12,769 nucleotides of DNA from Methanosarcina sp. (lineage in GTDB: Archaea; Halobacteriota; Methanosarcinia; Methanosarcinales; Methanosarcinaceae). The translations under genes and the position numbers were made by a program. The stretch spans positions 1 through 12,769 of the forward strand of contig JAMXLQ010000248.1 in NCBI GenBank assembly GCA_024280975.1. Direction: 5' to 3'. Positions 6,411-12,769 of this stretch are shown here, in pieces. Within the stretch, counting starts at the first letter, position 1. Every line of letters begins with the position of its first letter. A model generated the notes under the pieces. That model saw only the letters and a list, made by a program, of their open reading frames with translations, was not told where the DNA came from and ran no database searches.

Positions 6411-6898
6411 ATCTTAATAGTCAGCTACACAGGATTGCTTTAATATAAAGCAATAATAGGAACATTTTTATATTTCTATGAATATATAAAATGAGTTAAG
6501 TGATGGAAACAAATATAAACTCAGGCTTCAATTAGAATATAATTCCAGCAAGGATAATACAATTTTAAATTAGTTAGATACAGCTTGAGTATGATTATGT
6601 CTCACACCTAGTGATATCAACAGAGCACGAAACAGGACAAGTTTACGCGAAACAGGGCTGGTTTTTTACTGGAGTTTCAAATTTCCGGCTTTTCTGGCAG
6701 GCGTACCTTTACTTTCAGTTTTTCGTGTTCAAGGCGGTTTTTACATTCAGCTTTTGGTTGAGATAAGACTCGCGCGTGATTTATCGTTACTAAATCTTTC
6801 TTTCACTCTTGTTAAACTAACCGAAAAGCTAAACGAACAATAAACTGAATAATAAAAATGATAAAGATTTTACATTGAAAATCTCAAAATTGAAACGC
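6411..6898. other. Long spacer between taw1 and prf1
   Basis: No gene is supported in this stretch. It contains a perfect palindrome at 6435-6453 and two facing TATA-like blocks, TTTATAT (6467-6473) and ATATAAA (6484-6490). The 9-mer CGAAACAGG occurs twice (6628-6636 and 6648-6656). A patch at about 6680-6810 is less AT-rich than its surroundings. On the minus strand that patch reads open for about 40 codons with a Lys/Glu/Arg-rich product, but without an ATG or ribosome binding site. Confidence 0.5.
6435..6453. repeat. Perfect 8-bp inverted repeat with a 3-nt centre
   Basis: TTGCTTTA (6435-6442) and TAAAGCAA (6446-6453) are perfect reverse complements separated by ATA. The short centre fits a dimeric protein site or a second hairpin behind taw1. 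A weak T-rich stretch (6465-6469) follows. Confidence 0.45.
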
Positions 6899-6907
6899 TT
6901 AATTATA
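6899..6907 (+). promoter_or_regulatory. TATA box for prf1
   Basis: TTAATTATA preceded by GAAACGC, a purine-rich BRE-like context. A start about 26 nt downstream (near 6929) would give a leader of about 75 nt before the ATG at 7003. Confidence 0.45.
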
Positions 6908-7002
6908 CCTTCGAATTCAATAATGGATACAACCTCAAATTTATCAGAAATACTAATAAAAATACCAGAATTTTGTTACTTTCTTTACGGGGAACTTTTA
7001 AA

Positions 7003-8250
7003 ATGACTGAACAATCTGCACACGAAAAGTACGAATTTAAAAAGAAGCTTGAAAACCTGAGGGATAAGAGGGGAAGAGGTACCGAGCTAATTTCTCTTTA
7101 TATACCTCATGACAAGCAGATTTTTGACGTTACAAGTCAGTTGAAAGACGAGCACGGGCAGGCTGCAAACATCAAGTCCAAGCTTACCAGGACGAATGTA
7201 CAGGGAGCCATTGAATCTCTCCTTTCAAGGCTCAGATATCTGGACAAGGTTCCTGAAAACGGAATCGTATATTTCACAGGGGCCGTGGATATTGGAGCCA
7301 ACAAGACGAGCATGGAGAGCGAAGTAATTGTCCCTCCGGAGCCGATTACTGTTTACAAATATCACTGCGATTCTGCTTTCTATCTTGAACCTCTCGAGGA
7401 TATGCTCAAGGATAAGGGCACGTTTGGACTTCTGGTACTTGACCGCAGGGAAGCTACTGTAGGACTTCTAGTCGGAAAACGAATTGAGGCTTTCCGCAAT
7501 CTTACTTCAACAGTTCCGGGAAAACAGAGGAAAGGAGGTCAGAGTTCTCACCGTTTTCAGCAGCTCAGGTTAATTGCTATCCATGAGTTCTATAAGAGGA
7601 TAGGAGATGCCGCAAGTGAAATTTTCCTTGCTGTTGAGCCTAAAGATCTCAAAGGTATCCTGATAGGAGGACCATCTCCTACGAAAGAAGAGTTTTATGC
7701 CGGGGAGTTTCTGCACCATGAACTTATGAGAAAAATCCTCGGGCTCTTTGATACGGCTTACACTGACGAGTCCGGGCTCTCAGAACTTGTGAACGCTGCC
7801 GCAGATAAGCTCCAGGATCTTGAGCTCATGGGGCAAAAGAACGCTGTCAGAGCCTTCTTTAAAGAACTTATTTCCGACTCAGGCAAAGTAGCCTATGGAG
7901 AAACCCAGGTTCGTGCAAACCTTGAAATCAATGCTGTAGATGTGCTTCTGCTTTCAGAAGATCTACGAGCTGAAAGGGTAACCACGAAGTGTAGTGTTTG
8001 CGGATATGAAAATAAGTGGACGCGGCGCTGGAAGCCGGGGGAGCCTGCACCAACTGCTGGGAATTGTCCAAACTGTGGAGCTTCCCTTGAAGTCACGGAC
8101 GTTACCGATGTCGTTGACGAGCTCTCAGCCCTTGCTGACAAAAGCAATGCAAAAGTCGTTTTCGTGTCTACCGACTTTGACGAAGGTTCACAGCTTATGA
8201 ATGCCTTCGGAGGCATTGCTGCAATCCTCAGGTACAGTACTGGAGTCTGA
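7003..8250 (+). CDS. prf1: Peptide chain release factor aRF1
   Basis: The 415-residue cytosolic class-1 release factor recognises stop codons in the ribosomal A site and triggers peptidyl-tRNA hydrolysis, acting with aEF1A-GTP and aABCE1. Domain 1 carries the stop-reading motifs NIKS at 56-59 and YHCDSAF at 120-126 (the YxCxxxF motif). Domain 2 has the catalytic GGQ at 178-180 within a basic KQRKGGQSSHRF loop. Domain 3 contains a zinc ribbon with Cys330/Cys333 and Cys355/Cys358. The length is standard for archaeal eRF1-type factors. The ATG at 7003 starts MTEQSAHEKY; an upstream in-frame TTG at 6973 would add ten residues that do not look like family sequence, and GGGGAA at 6989-6994 fits the ATG better. 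All motifs look standard, so omnipotent recognition of UAA, UAG and UGA is expected. The gene ends in TGA, which lies inside a hairpin. Confidence 0.95.
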   Translation: MTEQSAHEKYEFKKKLENLRDKRGRGTELISLYIPHDKQIFDVTSQLKDEHGQAANIKSKLTRTNVQGAIESLLSRLRYLDKVPENGIVYFTGAVDIGANKTSMESEVIVPPEPITVYKYHCDSAFYLEPLEDMLKDKGTFGLLVLDRREATVGLLVGKRIEAFRNLTSTVPGKQRKGGQSSHRFQQLRLIAIHEFYKRIGDAASEIFLAVEPKDLKGILIGGPSPTKEEFYAGEFLHHELMRKILGLFDTAYTDESGLSELVNAAADKLQDLELMGQKNAVRAFFKELISDSGKVAYGETQVRANLEINAVDVLLLSEDLRAERVTTKCSVCGYENKWTRRWKPGEPAPTAGNCPNCGASLEVTDVTDVVDELSALADKSNAKVVFVSTDFDEGSQLMNAFGGIAAILRYSTGV

Positions 8251-8295
8251 TCTCGTCCAGACTCCTATCCAATGCTTTTTATCCAATACTTTTTT
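8242..8295 (+). terminator. Hairpin over the prf1 stop codon with two T-tracts
   Basis: GGAGTCTG (8242-8249) and CAGACTCC (8258-8265) form a perfect 8-bp stem with an 8-nt loop. The TGA stop (8248-8250) lies in the left arm and first loop base. Two tandem 14-mers follow, ATCCAATGCTTTTT (8267-8280) and ATCCAATACTTTTT (8281-8294), each ending in a T-tract. This arrangement suits both intrinsic and archaeal T-tract termination. Confidence 0.6.
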
Positions 8296-8366
8296 AATTA
8301 AACTACCCTTAGATCACTGATCAAAATTAGTAAATCAAAGTTATCACATTGTTTTCGTAGTTTTAT

Positions 8367-8373
8367 AGGTGAT
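8367..8373 (+). promoter_or_regulatory. Strong Shine-Dalgarno that fixes the argS TTG start
   Basis: AGGTGAT matches the archaeal consensus GGAGGTGAT and lies 5 nt before TTG at 8379. No ATG lies between it and the conserved N-terminal domain, so the TTG start is well supported. Confidence 0.8.
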
Positions 8374-8378
8374 TTATC

Positions 8379-10088
8379 TTGTTTCTTGAATTTAAATCTC
8401 AGGCTACATCAATCTTAAAAGACGCTATCAGAAAAGTTGGACTTGAAATTGAAGATTCCGAACTTTATTTCGAAACCTCCTCTCACGCTGACCTTGCGAG
8501 CAGGGCCGCTTTCAGGCTGGCAAGTCTGTACAGGCAAAATCCAAAAGAACTTGCAACCCGTATCGTTTCTGCAATCGAAATCCCAAGTGGCTCGTACATA
8601 GGCGAGGTAAGTGCTTCTGGCCCTTACATTAACTTCCATGCAGGCAGACATTATCTGAATAGGACGGTTACTGCAGTTCTGGAAGAAAAGGAGAAATTTG
8701 GCTGTGGAGCCCCAAAGGATAAAATTTTACTTGAACACACCTCAGCAAATCCGAACGGTCCCCTGCATGTAGGACACATCCGAAATTCTATTATTGGGGA
8801 TACTCTTGCCCGCATTCTCAGACGAGCAGGATATGATGTTGAGGTACAGTATTATGTCAATGATATGGGCCGCCAGATTGCAGTAGTTTCCTGGGCATGT
8901 GAACGTTTCGAACTTGACCTTTCCAGAAAGCCTGATTCTGCTATTGCTGACGTGTACATTAAAGCCAATGTCGAGTTGGACAAAAATCCGGAGTACGTAA
9001 AAGAAATTGATGCCCTTATGGAAAAAGTAGAAACCGGGGACGTCAAGACAATCGATAGTTTTAATAATGCAGTTTCTCTGGCGATTTCCGGAATCAAAGA
9101 GACTCTGCTTCGCTTAAATGTTGTCCACGACAGGTTTGTCAATGAATCTACTTTCCTTAAATCCGGAGCTGTACACGACATTGTTGAGCGGATCAAGGCG
9201 ACAGGAAGAACAAAAATGGATAAGGGCGCCCTTGTGGTAGACCTTTCGGATTACGGATTTGAAAAAACCCTTGTTATCCAGCGCTCAAACGGTACTTCTC
9301 TTTACACGACTAGAGATCTTGCCTACCATGAGTGGAAAGCCGGACAGGCAGACCGCATAATCGATATATTCGGAGCGGACCACAAGTTGATTTCAGGCCA
9401 GCTCAGGGCTACCTTGAACGCAATAGAGATCAAGGAACCTGAGGTCGTTATCTTCGAGTTCGTCTCCCTTCCAGAAGGCTCAATGAGTACCCGTCGCGGG
9501 CAGTTTATAAGTGCAGATGAGCTCTTTGACAGAGTTACTGAAGCTGCCCTTGAACAGGTAGAAACGCGCCGTCCTGAAACCTCTTACAAGTTCAAGAAAC
9601 AGGTTGCGGAAATGGTAGGAATAGGTGCGGTAAGATATGACATAGTAAGAGTCTCCCCTGAAAAATCCACGGTTTTCAACTGGAAAGAAGCTCTGGATTT
9701 TGAGAAACAGGGTGCTCCTTATATCCAGTATTCCCATGCTCGCGCCTGTAGTATTCTTGAGAAAGCAAAAGAAGAAGCAGCCTGGGATCCTTCAGCAAAA
9801 ATCGAGCCTTCTCTGCTTGTCGAGGATACTGAAATCGATCTTATCAAGAAGATGGCAATGTTTGACAGTATAATCGATCTTGGAGCCCGTGAACTTAAAC
9901 CTCACGTGCTTGCAATCTATGCCCGCGAGCTCGCTGATGCTTTTAACCAGTTCTACCGCTTTGTCCCTGTAATTGCTGCCGAAGACGAAAAGGTCAGGGC
10001 TGCAAGGCTAGCTCTTGTGGACTGTGCAAGGATTGTGCTTGCAAACTCACTTGATACGCTTGGAATCGCGGCTCCTGAATCTATGTAA
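8379..10088 (+). CDS. argS: Arginyl-tRNA synthetase
   Basis: The 569-residue class I synthetase charges tRNA-Arg with arginine using ATP, in the cytosol. In order: an N-terminal ArgRS additional domain (about 1-90, ending SGPYINFHA), then the Rossmann catalytic core with the HIGH signature as HVGH at 130-133, followed by NSIIGD. QYYVNDMGRQ (157-166) and TTRDLAYHEWK (310-320) are typical ArgRS blocks. The KMSKS-equivalent loop reads GSMSTRRG at 367-374; the loss of the first lysine is common in ArgRS. The DALR anticodon-binding domain runs from about 447 (PYIQYSHARACSI) to the end, closing with LGIAAPESM. Length is normal. Translation starts at TTG, placed by a strong ribosome binding site. 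It lies 128 bp after prf1, with terminator signals and a possible TATA-like TTTAATTAA (8293-8301) between, so it is probably transcribed separately. It ends in TAA. Confidence 0.95.
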   Translation: MFLEFKSQATSILKDAIRKVGLEIEDSELYFETSSHADLASRAAFRLASLYRQNPKELATRIVSAIEIPSGSYIGEVSASGPYINFHAGRHYLNRTVTAVLEEKEKFGCGAPKDKILLEHTSANPNGPLHVGHIRNSIIGDTLARILRRAGYDVEVQYYVNDMGRQIAVVSWACERFELDLSRKPDSAIADVYIKANVELDKNPEYVKEIDALMEKVETGDVKTIDSFNNAVSLAISGIKETLLRLNVVHDRFVNESTFLKSGAVHDIVERIKATGRTKMDKGALVVDLSDYGFEKTLVIQRSNGTSLYTTRDLAYHEWKAGQADRIIDIFGADHKLISGQLRATLNAIEIKEPEVVIFEFVSLPEGSMSTRRGQFISADELFDRVTEAALEQVETRRPETSYKFKKQVAEMVGIGAVRYDIVRVSPEKSTVFNWKEALDFEKQGAPYIQYSHARACSILEKAKEEAAWDPSAKIEPSLLVEDTEIDLIKKMAMFDSIIDLGARELKPHVLAIYARELADAFNQFYRFVPVIAAEDEKVRAARLALVDCARIVLANSLDTLGIAAPESM

Positions 10089-10112
10089 ACTTCTTTGTTT
10101 TCTTCTCTTCCA

Positions 10113-10138
10113 TTTTTTCCTTTTTTTCTTCTTATTTT
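10113..10138 (+). terminator. T-rich tract behind argS
   Basis: Runs of six and seven T, separated by CC, follow 25 nt after the argS stop in a pyrimidine-rich stretch. No hairpin precedes them, which is usual for archaeal T-tract termination. Confidence 0.45.
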
Positions 10139-10278
10139 GCCGAAATCTTTCTTTCTTGTCTATTATTTAGGTATAGTTTTGCCACTGTCAGATGTGGTTT
10201 TGATGATGTCTGGCTGCCGTCCAGAAATACCAGCTATTGAAAATCACTTATCTATTCCTTTACAGAGGGTTTGAGAAA

Positions 10279-10287
10279 AATATAAAA
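10279..10287 (+). promoter_or_regulatory. TATA box for the small gene at 10335
   Basis: AATATAAAA preceded by a purine-rich GAGAAA. The expected start near 10309 gives a leader of about 25 nt before the ATG at 10335. Its presence argues that this gene is transcribed on its own. Confidence 0.5.
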
Positions 10288-10334
10288 TCTTTTGTAGCAA
10301 AAATAATAATTTACAAGTACTGTTGCAGGATACT

Positions 10335-10745
10335 ATGACCACGATAAATGAAGTTTTTCGGATGTTCTTGAATGAACAGGAAGCCATCTTGAAACCGGAT
10401 GCCTTCCTGGACCTTGAAGATGTGATCTTTCTTTACGAGGAATTCCTGGAATTCAGTGCAGAAGATTCTTTTTCTGAGGAAGACAGGGAACTTTATAATG
10501 TCCGGCATGGACACGACAACAGGAGTTACTGCGATATTTTCGGCCCTGAGCATCTCACCCCATCTGCAATTAAGGAGTTTCTCGATGATTATGTAGTTGA
10601 GGTTGGAGGAGGCAAGAAGTTCACGGGTACAGCCACTAAAGTTCTTGAAAAATTTTTTGAATAGGCTCAGGAAAAAGGTTACATTGACGAAAAGGCTTTT
10701 GAAGTAAATATAGAGGTTCTCAGGAAATATAAGAAAAGATATTGA
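10335..10745 (+). CDS. Small protein of unknown function with an in-frame amber codon (possible pyrrolysine)
   Basis: Reading from the ATG at 10335, 109 acidic, helix-rich codons run to TAG at 10662-10664. The same frame then continues for 26 codons (starting AQEKGYIDEKAFE, ending RKYKKRY) to TGA at 10743-10745. The tail has the Lys/Glu/Leu make-up and codon choice of the first part, and a hairpin plus T8 follows the TGA, not the TAG. If TAG is read through, the product is 136 residues with residue 110 being pyrrolysine or another amino acid; if not, 109 residues. The C-terminal part (about 75-125, with KKFTGTATKVLEKFFE before the amber) loosely recalls helical core-binding regions of integrase-like proteins, where a Trp often precedes EKGYI. 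That resemblance is from memory and weak. I cannot assign a function. A TTG at 10323 is a less likely start. A nonsense mutation (TGG to TAG) in a decaying gene is the main alternative. Confidence 0.65.
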
Positions 10746-10758
10746 ATATCTTAAAAAG

Positions 10759-10811
10759 TGGAAATTGTTGTTTTAAGTTTCCAGTTAATTTACTTTTAGA
10801 CAATTTTTTTT
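10759..10811 (+). terminator. Hairpin and T-tracts behind the amber-containing gene
   Basis: TGGAAA (10759-10764) pairs with TTTCCA (10778-10783). T-rich sequence ends in T8 at 10804-10811. The stem begins 13 nt after the TGA at 10745. It lies between convergent genes, but the T8 serves plus-strand transcripts only. Confidence 0.5.
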
Positions 10812-10918
10812 ATATTACTTATTTCTTTTAAATAATAATTTTTGTGCCTTGTCGGTATAATTAAAATATCAATCATGTACTCTGACAGACTTAGTATTTT
10901 ATCTTGCTTGTATTGTAA

Positions 10919-12631
10919 TTATATTCTTTCCTTAATACCCGATAGATAACTCAGAGTACTTATCCCGTTTACTGACATAGGATATTTTGTTTCATTTCTG
11001 TAGTCTATTATGGTTTTTAACATCGGATATTTTTCAATATTTTTATTCTCATATCTGGAAAATTTTGCCAGAAGTCTTGAAATAAAAGGGTTTTCAAAGT
11101 ATCTTCCCCATATCGGATTATCAATTTTCTCGTCATAATAGCTGTGAATAAATGTTCTATAATACTGTAGCTTTTCATATTTTGAGCGTTTTTCTAGAGG
11201 CTTAAGGTTTAAAATATCGGTAGTACAATCTATTTTTTTAAGTATGCTGAAGTCTCCTGAGAATAGCCAGTCTCTTGCATACTTTTTGTAAAGGTCCTGA
11301 TTTATCCTGTATTTTACTGGAACTCTTAAGTAAAAATTAATGAGCTCAGTGTCCCAGAATGGTATTCTCCATTCATACCCGAAAAATTCATAGGTTCTGA
11401 CTGAATTTATGATAAATTTAGGCTGTCTTTCATTAAAATCAAAAAATTCGATTGCATTTGCACAAGTCTCATTGTCGTTAATTTTCAGTCCAGATACTGA
11501 ATTATTTAATTTTTCTTTAAAAATAGGTTCAAGCTCATAGTTATAGGGTAATTTCCAGAGATTGTAATGTATTTTCAGGGAATCTGTCAAAAAGGTTTCT
11601 AAATCATACTTTCTTGAGTTCTCGATATAAGACTTGGGAATATGACTACCTGAAAGAACATCTCCGGTATGCCCCGGGGCAAACACAGAATTGTCTGGAA
11701 TTTTTCCCTGGTTTTTCAGTTCTTTAAGGGCAAGAAAATCCTGTAGATGTGGTAAAGATGACAGGTTCCCAGCCCATTTCTGGAAATAATTTCCTTCTTT
11801 AGAGTTATAGCATTCATGACACTTCTGCGCTGTATACTTTACAAAAAACCATTCATATCCAAGAGCTTTTGCCACCTGCTTACTTATCATAGATTGTCGA
11901 TTACCCTCTCTCCCATAACTAATGCAGATAACATCATTGACTCCAAGCCTTTTTAACATTGTAACAATAATACGCGAATCCAGTCCTCCACTTAAAGGCA
12001 CCACCAACCTTTTTCCCTGTTTTATGGTACTTTCAATGAGTCTTAAAAAAACATTTATGAAAACAGAGTCCAGCATTTCAAGCAGTTTTTTTTCAGGCAG
12101 TTCATAATAGTTTCCATGTAAAAATCTGAAATAGTAGGAAGTTTTGAGACTATCCTTTTCTTTTTGATAACTTAAAACTTCTCCGTTCCTAATTTGTTTT
12201 ATGCCGTCAAAAAGAGTATCGTTCCCTGTTACATAGCCTACAAGCATAAATTCTGCTGCATTTTCCTCATTAAGGTGCGGATTAATTTTACTTTTTAAAT
12301 AACAAGCACTGTCTGATACAATAAAAGTGTCTTCTGTTATTGTATAAAAAAGTGGAATACTCCTTAATTTGTCTACAGCACAAAATATCGTATTTTCAAT
12401 TTCAGCAATAATTGCAAATTCTCCATTTAATTCTTTGAGGAGATTTTCAATTTCTTTTTTCTGGTCATGATCTTCTTTATAGATTAACTGTGATACTAAC
12501 TCAGCAAGTTCTTCTGGACTTAGGAGCTTATTATTGAAAAATACATTGCCCTTTAGATGACATGTAACTCCGTTAAGTTCTACTTTTTTCCACGGATAGT
12601 ACTTATTAAGTAAACTTACTTCACTTTTCAC
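10919..12631 (-). CDS. Asparagine synthase-like ATP-dependent amide ligase with an inactive glutaminase domain
   Basis: The 570-residue protein has the two-domain plan of class II asparagine synthases. The N-terminal part (about 1-165) is a shortened Ntn glutaminase fold, recognisable at NGEFAIIAEIENTIFCAVDK (70-88) and IKQIRNGEVL (144-153), but it starts Met-Lys-Ser and lacks the Cys-2 nucleophile. The synthase domain has the pyrophosphate loop SGGLDSR (214-220), PGHTGD (319-324, in place of the usual GDGADE-like loop) and EWRIPFWDTEL (420-430). Without Cys-2 it cannot release ammonia from glutamine in the usual way. It may use free ammonia or, like beta-lactam synthetase and lasso-peptide cyclases, activate a carboxylate for another amine. 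Such proteins are often found near surface-glycan genes; no such neighbour is visible here. The GTG start is supported by GGGGGT (12642-12637) 5 nt upstream, and no earlier start restores a cysteine. The gene is visibly more AT-rich than prf1 and argS, which hints at an accessory origin. Confidence 0.82.
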   Translation of the reverse strand: MKSEVSLLNKYYPWKKVELNGVTCHLKGNVFFNNKLLSPEELAELVSQLIYKEDHDQKKEIENLLKELNGEFAIIAEIENTIFCAVDKLRSIPLFYTITEDTFIVSDSACYLKSKINPHLNEENAAEFMLVGYVTGNDTLFDGIKQIRNGEVLSYQKEKDSLKTSYYFRFLHGNYYELPEKKLLEMLDSVFINVFLRLIESTIKQGKRLVVPLSGGLDSRIIVTMLKRLGVNDVICISYGREGNRQSMISKQVAKALGYEWFFVKYTAQKCHECYNSKEGNYFQKWAGNLSSLPHLQDFLALKELKNQGKIPDNSVFAPGHTGDVLSGSHIPKSYIENSRKYDLETFLTDSLKIHYNLWKLPYNYELEPIFKEKLNNSVSGLKINDNETCANAIEFFDFNERQPKFIINSVRTYEFFGYEWRIPFWDTELINFYLRVPVKYRINQDLYKKYARDWLFSGDFSILKKIDCTTDILNLKPLEKRSKYEKLQYYRTFIHSYYDEKIDNPIWGRYFENPFISRLLAKFSRYENKNIEKYPMLKTIIDYRNETKYPMSVNGISTLSYLSGIKERI

Positions 12632-12636
12632 TGTAT

Positions 12637-12672
12637 ACCCCCAAAACCGACCCCTTTCCCAGTTTTTATATA
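12637..12672 (-). promoter_or_regulatory. TATA box and Shine-Dalgarno for the asparagine synthase-like gene
   Basis: On the minus strand TATATAAAA (12672-12664) is a strong TATA box. GGGGGT (12642-12637), close to GGAGGT, stands 5 nt before the GTG start. The expected transcription start (about 12642) would put the Shine-Dalgarno at the very 5' end of the mRNA; a second TATA-like block at about 12676-12681 would allow about 10 nt more leader. The remaining bases to the right edge show nothing I can assign. Confidence 0.45.
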
Positions 12673-12769
12673 TTTTTATACTATTTACTTTATTATCTTG
12701 GTGTTAGGATAAAATTAATAATTTTGATTTAAAATAGCCACTCCTTCCGCATTCTTTGATATACTTTGC

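Noticed and set aside
6503..6570. Short ATG frame that would continue through a TAG (second amber candidate)
   Set aside because: Only ten codons before and about eleven after the TAG, AT-rich, with no ribosome binding site or terminator. Chance is more likely.
6973..7002. TTG start giving aRF1 ten extra residues
   Set aside because: The added residues do not look like aRF1 sequence. ATG 7003 opens the typical MTEQ-like N-terminus with a purine-rich ribosome binding region nearby.
10137..10276. Plus-strand frame with a hydrophobic start and MSGC, resembling a small lipoprotein
   Set aside because: It needs a TTG start with no Shine-Dalgarno inside a T-rich terminator tract, has a poor lipobox, and leaves only about 20 residues after the cysteine.
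12706..12769. Minus-strand open frames at the right edge that could be the tail of an upstream gene
   Set aside because: Two frames end within about 55 bp of the edge, and neither shows recognisable sequence, so no gene can be supported.
1..12769. CRISPR arrays, tRNA or rRNA genes, complete insertion sequences
   Set aside because: No regularly spaced repeats, no cloverleaf or rRNA-like stretches, and no transposase were seen on reading both strands by eye.

Overview
The window looks like chromosomal DNA of a methanogenic archaeon, most likely a Methanosarcina species. The basis is gene content: a PolD small subunit, an archaeal aRF1, the wyosine enzyme Taw1 and an ER/archaeal-type signal peptidase. 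AT-rich TATA boxes, a GGAGGTGAT-type Shine-Dalgarno before argS and long AT-rich spacers also fit. The species call is inference; no database search was possible.

Layout, left to right. A minus-strand gene begins at the left edge (four codons visible). A 575-bp spacer holds a tandem repeat and a nested hairpin element. Next come two minus-strand genes: a tRNA-dihydrouridine synthase (588-1559) and a signal peptidase I (2001-2558) with a folded leader. A 668-bp divergent spacer with a cluster of small hairpins leads to a plus-strand run: DNA polymerase D small subunit (3227-5257), Taw1/TYW1 (5360-6388), a 614-bp spacer, peptide chain release factor aRF1 (7003-8250), arginyl-tRNA synthetase (TTG start, 8379-10088), and a small gene of unknown function (10335-10745). 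A convergent minus-strand asparagine-synthase-like gene (10919-12631) closes the window.

Most genes serve core information processing: tRNA modification (Dus, Taw1), tRNA charging (ArgS), termination (aRF1), replication (DP1) and protein export (signal peptidase). They do not form one tight operon. Nearly every gene has its own TATA-like box, and several have a hairpin plus T-tract behind them.

The most interesting signal is the small gene at 10335-10745. Its frame meets a single TAG at 10662-10664, then continues for 26 well-behaved codons to a TGA, and a terminator-like hairpin starts 13 nt later. Every other complete gene here ends in TAA or TGA. In Methanosarcina TAG can be read as pyrrolysine, so this is a candidate pyrrolysine-containing, or amber-interrupted, protein. 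It lies just downstream of the gene for the release factor that would compete for that codon. Secondary signals are the nested structure at 397-508, the hairpin cluster upstream of DP1, the signal peptidase leader, and an asparagine-synthase homologue without the glutaminase cysteine.
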